Below are positions 50,520 to 56,664 of a stretch of DNA of 64,000 nt, piece after piece. Position 1 is the stretch's first letter. Each line of letters starts with the position of its first letter. This stretch comes from an uncultured Lachnospiraceae bacterium. GTDB lineage: Bacteria; Bacillota; Clostridia; Lachnospirales; Lachnospiraceae. Position numbers and translations under genes: made by a program. The notes beneath the pieces were generated by a model, which ran no database searches, was not told where the DNA came from, and saw only the letters and a list, made by a program, of their open reading frames with translations. The stretch lies in assembly GCA_910587765.1 (NCBI GenBank), contig CAJUNR010000024.1, forward strand, positions 10,763-74,762. The letters run 5' to 3'.

Positions 50520-51506
50520 TTATCTGCTTAATTTAGCAGCCGCATCCCTGGCATGCTCCACATAAAGATCACAGATGCCGGGCAGTTCGCCGAGCCCCTT
50601 CAGTCTGCACTCTACTTCGTAGCCTTCCGCTTCCAGCACCGTCTTCCAGGAATCCGCTTCGTCGCCGGCCATGTCGTTGTTGGCATGATCCCCGGCCACC
50701 ACCATCAGAGGCTGCAGCACGACCTTTTTGTACTTTCCGGCCGCTTTCAGAGCTGCGCACACATCGTCCAGCGTCGGCTCCGCCTCTACGGTTCCTATGT
50801 AGTAATTCTCATAACCCGCAGCCGCCAGCTTCTCCTGCATGTTCGCGTAGACCTGATTGGACTCCGCTTCCGTTCCGTGGCCCATGAAGACGATGGCGGT
50901 CTCCCCGTCATCATAAGACTTTGTGTCCTCCGTGATCGCCTTGATGACGGCTTCATAGTCCGCGTCGCTCGTCAGAAGCGGCTCTCCGAGCACCACCTCG
51001 TCAAAATCGCTCTCATAATCCTCCAGCTCATCCGCCAGATCCGCGTACTCCAGACCGTTCATCAGATGGGTCGGCTGCACGATCAGCGTCTTCACTCCGT
51101 CTGCCACCGCACGGTCCAGCGCCTGCGTCACGTTGTCAATCTCCAGTTGATCCCGCTCTTTCAGCTTGTCGATAATGATCTGCGCCGTAAACGCCCGTTT
51201 CATATCGTACTGCGGAAACGCCTCCGCGATGCTCTCCTCGACCGCGCCGATCGTGATGTCCCTGCTGTCATTGTAGCTGGTTCCGAAGCTGACAACCAGG
51301 ATCCTCGTATCCGCTTCCTCCGCCGTCCCGGCCGTCTCCGCTTCCGCAGGCTTCTGCGTCTCCTCCGGAGCCGGTTCCGGCACAGGCTCCGCCGCTGCCG
51401 GCTCTTCCGCCGGCGCTTCCGATGCCGCCGGTTTGCTGCCGCACCCGCTCACGCAAAGTCCGAGTACCAGAATCCCTGTCAATACTGCCGCCATTTTGTT
51501 TCTCAT
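50520..51506 (-). CDS. cbiK: extracytoplasmic lipoprotein CbiK-type chelatase
   Basis: CbiK inserts cobalt (or iron) into sirohydrochlorin. From ATG 51506 (AGGAGG seven bases upstream) the protein has 328 residues: a lipoprotein signal with Cys22 (LCVSGCGSKP), an Ala/Pro/Glu-rich linker to about 65, and the CbiK domain. Residues matching the known active site are His210 (FMGHGTE), Glu241 (TVEAEP) and His274 (AGDHANND). Ordinary CbiK is cytoplasmic; a membrane-anchored external form recalls the periplasmic CbiK of Desulfovibrio, which binds heme. It is the first gene behind the cobalamin riboswitch. Confidence 0.92.
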   Translation of the reverse strand: MRNKMAAVLTGILVLGLCVSGCGSKPAASEAPAEEPAAAEPVPEPAPEETQKPAEAETAGTAEEADTRILVVSFGTSYNDSRDITIGAVEESIAEAFPQYDMKRAFTAQIIIDKLKERDQLEIDNVTQALDRAVADGVKTLIVQPTHLMNGLEYADLADELEDYESDFDEVVLGEPLLTSDADYEAVIKAITEDTKSYDDGETAIVFMGHGTEAESNQVYANMQEKLAAAGYENYYIGTVEAEPTLDDVCAALKAAGKYKKVVLQPLMVVAGDHANNDMAGDEADSWKTVLEAEGYEVECRLKGLGELPGICDLYVEHARDAAAKLSR

Positions 51507-51643
51507 AAAAATTCCTCCTTTTCGGTTCTGCATCCGCCCGGCGGTTCCGTAAAACCATTCAGGCCCGGATGCTGTTTTGCAGCGGCTTCTGCCGTCTGCC
51601 GTACTGATTCTGTCACGGGATACCTTATATTTTCCCATATGAC

Positions 51644-51674
51644 AAAAAGACTGCTGTCTGTAAGAACAGCAATC
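51644..51674 (-). terminator. terminator controlled by the cobalamin riboswitch
   Basis: On the minus strand GATTGCTGTT and GACAGCAGTC pair around TTACA with one or two wobble pairs, followed by CTTTTTG. It lies 90 bp after the aptamer and 138 bp before cbiK, suiting transcriptional control. Confidence 0.8.
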
Positions 51675-51763
51675 CGGGTAAAAGGACGTATTATGATCTC
51701 GCATTTCCTGCTTCTCATCTGTTACGACCAGTTACTCGTGGTCCGGGGATACCCCCGATGACA

Positions 51764-51930
51764 TTGCAGGCAGGTCTCCTGACTCACAGATCCGCATATG
51801 GTATCCGCCTTCCCAATCGCTCAGTGGCATCATGGATTCCATACTCCCTGATTACAGTGACGAGTTCGTACAGGACTTTCACCTGTTTCCCTTTTCACCT
51901 GTCCGGGCATCCCCTTCCAGGCACCTGCAA
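51764..51930 (-). promoter_or_regulatory. cobalamin riboswitch aptamer
   Basis: Read on the minus strand, the aptamer has P1 arms TTGCAGG (51924-51930) and CCTGCAA (51764-51770), then AAAAGGGAAACAGGTGAAAG, TCCTGTACGAACTCGTCACTGTAA, GCCACTGAGC, TGGGAAGGC and the B12-box AGTCAGGAGACCTGCC. These are the conserved pieces of the cobalamin family in order. It controls the cbiK-NEAT-importer operon, which should be off when adenosylcobalamin or a related corrinoid is abundant. Confidence 0.96.
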
Positions 51931-51967
51931 AAAGATTCAAGCGCAGCCATGGCGTAGCTGCATATCT

Positions 51968-51996
51968 AATATAACACACTTTTACCGTCTTGGCAA
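51968..51996 (-). promoter_or_regulatory. promoter of the riboswitch-cbiK operon
   Basis: TTGCCA (51991-51996) and TATATT (51968-51973) with a 17-bp spacer on the minus strand, about 40 bp before the aptamer. Confidence 0.8.
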
Positions 51997-52020
51997 TTTC
52001 CAAAATGATTCTATTTATGA

Positions 52021-52048
52021 TTGAAAAATTTTTTTCAAATAGTATAAT
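52021..52048 (+). promoter_or_regulatory. cobI promoter overlapped by a palindrome
   Basis: TTGAAA (52021-52026) and TATAAT (52043-52048) with a 16-bp spacer on the plus strand. The sequence TTGAAAAATTTTTTTCAA spans the -35 and is a near-perfect palindrome that could be an operator. No riboswitch is seen in the short leader of about 28 nt. Confidence 0.7.
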
Positions 52049-52081
52049 AAATCCATATATTTTACAAAAAGGAGATAAATT

Positions 52082-52771
52082 ATGACAGGAATCTTATATG
52101 GCGTCGGCGTCGGCCCCGGCGACCCGGAACTTATGACCCTGAAGGCCGTGCGCCTGATCCGCGAGAGCGAAATCATCGCCCTCCCCGGTCCGGTTGCCGA
52201 GGAAACCGTCGCTTACCGGATCGCCGTGCAGGCGGTCCCGGAGCTTGGAGAGAAGACGCTCGTACCCGTGGCCATGCCCATGACCCACGATCAGGAGGAG
52301 ATGAACCGCAACCATGAGCAGGCGGCGGATCTTCTGGAACCGTATCTGAGAGAAGGACGGAACGTGGTGTTCCTGACGCTGGGCGATCCGACCATCTATT
52401 CCACTTATCTGTACGTGCAGAAGCGGATCGCCGCGCGGGGATATGAGACCTGTCTGATCAGCGGCATCACTTCTTTCTGCGCCGCCGCCGCGCGGACCGG
52501 CACGCCCCTGGCCGAATGGCAGGAACCGCTTCATGTACTGCCGGCAGTCCACCGGCTGAACGACCGGCTGGAGCTTCCCGGAAACTACATTTTGATGAAA
52601 TCCGGCAGGAAGATGGGACAGGTCAAAAAAATCCTCGCCGAAAGCGGCAGGGACGTGGTGATGGTAGAAAACTGCGGTATGGAGGACGAACATATCTACC
52701 GGAGCGTGGAGGAGATCCCCGACGACGCCGGATACTATTCGCTGATTATCGCCAGGGAACCGCGTGCCTGA
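52082..52771 (+). CDS. cobI: precorrin-2/cobalt-factor II C20-methyltransferase
   Basis: This enzyme methylates C20 of cobalt-factor II (or precorrin-2) with SAM, an early step after cobalt insertion by CbiK-type chelatases. The 229-residue protein starts MTGILYGVGVGPGDPELMTL (SAM-binding loop), with VVFLTLGDPTIYSTYLYV and SGITSFCAAAARTGTPLAE in family order (CbiL/CobI). AAGGAG lies seven bases before the ATG. It is divergent from the riboswitch operon and is followed directly by an ABC-2 exporter; no other cobalamin-pathway genes are nearby. Confidence 0.93.
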   Translation: MTGILYGVGVGPGDPELMTLKAVRLIRESEIIALPGPVAEETVAYRIAVQAVPELGEKTLVPVAMPMTHDQEEMNRNHEQAADLLEPYLREGRNVVFLTLGDPTIYSTYLYVQKRIAARGYETCLISGITSFCAAAARTGTPLAEWQEPLHVLPAVHRLNDRLELPGNYILMKSGRKMGQVKKILAESGRDVVMVENCGMEDEHIYRSVEEIPDDAGYYSLIIAREPRA

Positions 52772-53609
52772 CATGATCGAGTTGAAACATCTGACCAAAA
52801 CTTTTGAGGACAGCACGGCCGTTGATTCTCTTGACCTGATCATCGAAACCGGAGAATTTTTCGGCCTCCTCGGCCCCAACGGGGCCGGCAAAACCACCAC
52901 CATCAGCATGCTGTCCACCCTTCTTCTGCCCAGCTCCGGCGAGATCCTCATTGACGGCGAGCTTCTGAGCAGAAAGCGGCAGGATATCAAACGGAAAGTC
53001 AGCGTCATCACCCAGGAATATTCCATGCGGCAGGATATGGACATGGACGAGATCATGGAGTATCAGGGACGTCTGTATTTTATTCCGGTCAGGCAGATCC
53101 GCTCCCGCACGGAAGAGCTTTTCCGGTTCGCCGGGCTGACCGCGCACCGGCATAAGACCATCCGCAAGCTCTCCGGCGGCATGAAACGCAAGCTCATGGT
53201 CTGCCGCGCGCTTCTGACGGAACCGGAAATTCTTCTTCTGGACGAGCCGACCGCCGGCATGGACGCTATTTCCCGCCGGCAGATGTGGAATCTTCTGCGG
53301 CAGTTGAATGAACAGGGACTTACGATCCTTCTGACTACTCATTACATCGAAGAAGCCCAGTCTCTCTGTCACCGCGTGGCTCTCATGAACGACGGACGGT
53401 TAAACGACGTGGACACCCCCGCGCACCTGATCGAAAAGCTGGGTTCCTTTGCCGTGGACGAACAGTGCGCGGACGGTATCCGCAGCCGTTATTTCCCCGA
53501 GCGCGCGCAGGCAATCGCGTATCTGTCCACGCTGGAAGGAAACTGTACTTTAAGAGACACGACTCTGGAGGATGTCTTCGTGGAACAGGCGGGAAAGAGT
53601 CTTTCCTGA
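52764..53609 (+). CDS. ABC-2-type exporter ATPase
   Basis: The 281-residue ATPase has LLGPNGAGKTTTISMLSTLL (Walker A), KLSGGMKRKLMVCRALLTEP (signature) and LLLDEPTAGMDAISR (Walker B), in the style of drug or polysaccharide exporters such as DrrA. GTG 52764 overlaps the cobI end by eight bases and has AGGGA five bases upstream; ATG 52773 is the alternative. The exported substrate is unknown; coupling to cobI raises the idea of a tetrapyrrole-linked export or metal-stress function. Confidence 0.92.
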   Translation: MPDMIELKHLTKTFEDSTAVDSLDLIIETGEFFGLLGPNGAGKTTTISMLSTLLLPSSGEILIDGELLSRKRQDIKRKVSVITQEYSMRQDMDMDEIMEYQGRLYFIPVRQIRSRTEELFRFAGLTAHRHKTIRKLSGGMKRKLMVCRALLTEPEILLLDEPTAGMDAISRRQMWNLLRQLNEQGLTILLTTHYIEEAQSLCHRVALMNDGRLNDVDTPAHLIEKLGSFAVDEQCADGIRSRYFPERAQAIAYLSTLEGNCTLRDTTLEDVFVEQAGKSLS

Positions 53610-53670
53610 CATCCGGCGGTTTCCCCGCTTTTCGGCCTGCCGCACCAAATATCAGCAAGGAAGTATCATT

Positions 53671-54402
53671 ATGGGAATTATTACTATTTTATGGGAAAAA
53701 TGGCGGGAATTTCTCCGTGATTTTTCGCGCATCACACTGGCCGCCATGGTGGCGCCGCTTATGTATCTGATCGTCTTCGGCTGGGGCATCCGCACGACCA
53801 TGAACGGACAGCCCTATCTGTACTTTCTGATTCCGGGCGTCGTCTCCCTGACGACCATGAACGGCAGCTTCAATGCCATCGCCCAGAATCTGAACGTCCA
53901 GCGCCTGTACGAGAAGGCGTTTGATCAGGTGATCATCTCGCCCACCCCCCTCTGGCAGTTTATCGCCGGGCAGATCATCGCGGGCGCCCTGCGCGGACTT
54001 TATGCAGGAGGCATCATCCTCCTTCTGGTCTCCCCGATCAAGACCGGACTCATCTTCAATCCCGTATCGTTTTTTATCCTCTTCCTGAACGGAGCGGTTT
54101 TCTCTTCGATTGGAATTGTAGTGTCCTTCCTGGCCAGAAACCACGCGGACGTACCGCGCTTCTCCAACTATTTTATCATGCCCATGGCTTACCTGTGCAA
54201 TACGTTCTTCTCCACGGACAATATCCCTCACGGCGTACGCGAATTTATCTCCGTTCTGCCGCTGTCCCAGACCAGCCGCATGGTCCGCGGGATCGCGTCC
54301 GGCGAACCGGTCAGCCTGATCGGCATCCCGCTGCTTCTCGCCTACCTCACCGTATTTACACTGTTCGCCCTCTACTTTGTATATAAAAAGAAAAATCTGT
54401 AA
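53671..54402 (+). CDS. ABC-2-type exporter permease
   Basis: The 243-residue protein starts MGIITILWEKWREFLRDFSR with AAGGA upstream, and has six membrane segments (MVAPLMYLIVFGWGI through LLLAYLTVFTLFALYFVYKK), with the conserved YLYFLIPGVVSLTTMNGSFN region of NodJ-like ABC-2 permeases. An upstream open frame overlaps the ATPase end and is ignored. It pairs with the ATPase before it, 61 bp upstream. Confidence 0.9.
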   Translation: MGIITILWEKWREFLRDFSRITLAAMVAPLMYLIVFGWGIRTTMNGQPYLYFLIPGVVSLTTMNGSFNAIAQNLNVQRLYEKAFDQVIISPTPLWQFIAGQIIAGALRGLYAGGIILLLVSPIKTGLIFNPVSFFILFLNGAVFSSIGIVVSFLARNHADVPRFSNYFIMPMAYLCNTFFSTDNIPHGVREFISVLPLSQTSRMVRGIASGEPVSLIGIPLLLAYLTVFTLFALYFVYKKKNL

Positions 54403-54415
54403 AATTCCCGCACAT

Positions 54416-54609
54416 CTGCTGTTCACCCGGCCGCCAGTGTACAGCCCGCGCAGGCTGATTGTCCTGAAAGACCCATTGAAGGGCGCCGGTCCTTAGGCGC
54501 GGTCTTTCACGCGCCTTAGTACCGCTGCGTCCCTTCATTAAGCGCAAGCGGGGTCTGGAAGGACAATCTGCCTGCAGCGGGCGTCCGAATGCGCCGAAGT
54601 GAACAGCAG
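54416..54609. mobile_element. palindromic GTTACTG-ended element, copy B
   Basis: CTGCTGTTCAC (54416-54426) and GTGAACAGCAG (54599-54609) are perfect 11-bp terminal inverted repeats. Inner arms GCAGGCTGATTGTCCT and AGGACAATCTGCCTGC pair with one mismatch, and CTTAGGCGCG and CGCGCCTTAG (54492-54519) form the central hairpin. Read in the common orientation, most of the inside matches copy A at 45784-46009. Differences in the stem are compensatory. It follows the exporter operon and precedes the dapL promoter. Confidence 0.85.
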
Positions 54610-54649
54610 TCCGCGCACGCCGCAAATTTTACGGTAATCCGGCGCATGA

Positions 54650-54679
54650 TTGACAGCCCTGCTTTTCATTTGTTAAAAT
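54650..54679 (+). promoter_or_regulatory. dapL promoter
   Basis: TTGACA (54650-54655) and TAAAAT (54674-54679) with an 18-bp spacer on the plus strand, about 44 bp before the start. Confidence 0.75.
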
Positions 54680-54722
54680 ACCCCTGAAATGACAGGACTT
54701 CATACGGAAAGGAATGAACGAT

Positions 54723-55928
54723 ATGCCCCGATTAAACGAGAATTATCTTAATCTGAAAGAAAGCTATCTGTTTTCCGAGATCGCCCACCGGACGGCAGCC
54801 TATGCGGAGAAGCATCCGCAGCAGGGCGCCCAAATCATCCGGCTCGGCATCGGAGACGTGACAAAACCGCTTGGAAAGACCGTCCTCGCCGCCCTGCACG
54901 AAGGCGTGGACGCCATGGGTTCCGCCGAGACGTTTAAAGGCTACGGCCCGGAGCAGGGATACGAAGCGACCAGAAACGCCATTGCCGCCTATTACAAAAG
55001 AAACGGCGTGAACGTGGATCCCGGCGACATCTTCGTCTCCGACGGAGCCAAAAGCGACACCGGCAACATTACGGACCTGTTCGGACCGGGCAATGTGATC
55101 CTCATTCCCGATCCGGTCTATCCGGTCTACGTGGACACCAACATCATGTGCGGCAACGAAGTGACCTTCCTGAACGGCAATGCCGAAAATCAGTTCCTTC
55201 CCATGCCGGATCCAAAGCAGCATGCGGACATTATCTACCTGTGCTCGCCCAACAACCCGACCGGCGCCTGCTACAGCAGGGAACAACTGAAGATCTGGGT
55301 GGACTACGCGCTTCAGAACAACGCCGTGATCCTCTTTGATTCGGCCTATGAAGCCTTTATCTCCGATCCGGAGCTTCCAAGAAGCATTTACGCCGTCGAA
55401 GGAGCCGAAAAATGCGCGGTTGAATTTTGCTCCCTGTCGAAGACCGCCGGCTTCACCGGAACCCGCTGCGGCTATACGGTCGTCCCCAGGGAACTCGTCT
55501 TCCGGTCCTCCACCGGAGAGCGAATGTCTCTGAACGCGATGTGGAACCGCCGTCAGTGCACGAAATTCAACGGCACCTCCTACATCGTCCAGAAAGGCGC
55601 GGAAGTCGTATTCTCGGAGGAGGGGATCCGGGAATGTCAGGAAAACATTCAGTATTACAAGCGAAACGCAAAGGTAATCGCGGACACGCTGGAGAAACTT
55701 CAGATCCGCTTCTTCGGCGGCGTCCATTCTCCCTATATCTGGTTCGAGTGCCCGAACGGCATGGACTCCTGGAGCTGCTTTGACTACCTGCTCGAGAACA
55801 TACAGGTCGTCGGTACGCCGGGCGCGGGATTCGGGGAAAACGGCAGAAATTATTTCCGTCTGACGGCATTCGGCACGTTCGAGAAAACCACCGAGGCCAT
55901 GGAACGGTTTGTAACGCTGTTCGGATAA
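54723..55928 (+). CDS. dapL: LL-diaminopimelate aminotransferase
   Basis: DapL converts tetrahydrodipicolinate to LL-DAP in one PLP-dependent step. From ATG 54723 (AAAGGA nine bases upstream; ATG 54714 is too close) the protein has 401 residues. Family marks are NLKESYLFSEIA, RLGIGDVTKPLG, FVSDGAKSDTGNI, CSPNNPTGACYS and the PLP-lysine segment CSLSKTAGFTGTRCGY. Together with dapF at 7.9 kb it completes the step to meso-DAP for peptidoglycan and lysine. Confidence 0.96.
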   Translation: MPRLNENYLNLKESYLFSEIAHRTAAYAEKHPQQGAQIIRLGIGDVTKPLGKTVLAALHEGVDAMGSAETFKGYGPEQGYEATRNAIAAYYKRNGVNVDPGDIFVSDGAKSDTGNITDLFGPGNVILIPDPVYPVYVDTNIMCGNEVTFLNGNAENQFLPMPDPKQHADIIYLCSPNNPTGACYSREQLKIWVDYALQNNAVILFDSAYEAFISDPELPRSIYAVEGAEKCAVEFCSLSKTAGFTGTRCGYTVVPRELVFRSSTGERMSLNAMWNRRQCTKFNGTSYIVQKGAEVVFSEEGIRECQENIQYYKRNAKVIADTLEKLQIRFFGGVHSPYIWFECPNGMDSWSCFDYLLENIQVVGTPGAGFGENGRNYFRLTAFGTFEKTTEAMERFVTLFG

Positions 55929-55942
55929 CGGCAGCGGACGGC

Positions 55943-55997
55943 AAAGACCGGGAAAGCAGGCAGGCTGCAGCGCCGCCCTCTTTTCCCGGTCTTTTTT
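55943..55997 (+). terminator. terminator after dapL
   Basis: AAAGACCGGGAAA and TTTCCCGGTCTTT pair around a GC-rich loop, followed by TTTTTT at 55992-55997, 15 bp after the dapL stop. Confidence 0.88.
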
Positions 55998-56022
55998 GCC
56001 GCTCGATTTTTTGATCGGTATT

Positions 56023-56661
56023 TCATCCTCTCATCCGCTCATAAAACTGTCCGTAGAAATCCGCCGCTGTCCCGTACGGCTCCATATAAAAACGCCGGAG
56101 CAGTTCCAGACTGATCTCCCGGATCCGCTCCGGATCCGCCTCCACTTCCTCCCGAAGCGCCTTCAGATGGTCGTGCCAGTCAAGAATAAACCGTTCGTAA
56201 CGTCCGATCTCTTCGATGCCCAGCCATTTTTTCACTTTTATTTTTCCCTTCTTTTCCTTCGGGCACTCATGGACCTGCAGAAAATAGCGGAAGCCCCCGT
56301 TCTCATAGTATCTCCCGAGCGGAAAGAGGCGGCACATCCCCGGACGGAAGCCGTGGATGCCGCAGCGTCCCTCCCCGCTTAAAAAGGTGCAGGCTTCCTC
56401 TTCTCCCGCCATTTTCAGGTTCGGCAGTATCAGGCGGTCCGCAAGATTCAGCTCGACCCGCTCCTGCAGCAGCTCCTCGAAGCTCATCCCCAGCCCGGCG
56501 CACAGACAGAAGCTGTCGTAAGGATCCAGAATGACGGAAGTTCCCATACCGCGGCAGCAGGCGGAACACCCCCGGCAGCCGCCGCAGTCCGCCTTCACCA
56601 GATCGTTTGCCGTGTAAAATCTTCCGTCCGACACTTCCTGCATATCAATTGTCCGTTCCAT
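56023..56661 (-). CDS. YkgJ-type cysteine-cluster protein
   Basis: The 212-residue protein has an N-terminal cluster CGGCRGCSACCRGMG, a later CTFLSGEGRCGIHGFRPGMC and a further ECP, the UPF0153/YkgJ pattern thought to bind an iron-sulfur cluster or zinc. The C-terminal 80 residues are helical and charged. Function is unknown. It lies four bases after the GTPase-NYN fusion gene on the same strand, so it is very likely co-transcribed and perhaps functionally linked with it. Confidence 0.85.
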   Translation of the reverse strand: MERTIDMQEVSDGRFYTANDLVKADCGGCRGCSACCRGMGTSVILDPYDSFCLCAGLGMSFEELLQERVELNLADRLILPNLKMAGEEEACTFLSGEGRCGIHGFRPGMCRLFPLGRYYENGGFRYFLQVHECPKEKKGKIKVKKWLGIEEIGRYERFILDWHDHLKALREEVEADPERIREISLELLRRFYMEPYGTAADFYGQFYERMRG

Positions 56662-56664
56662 AGA

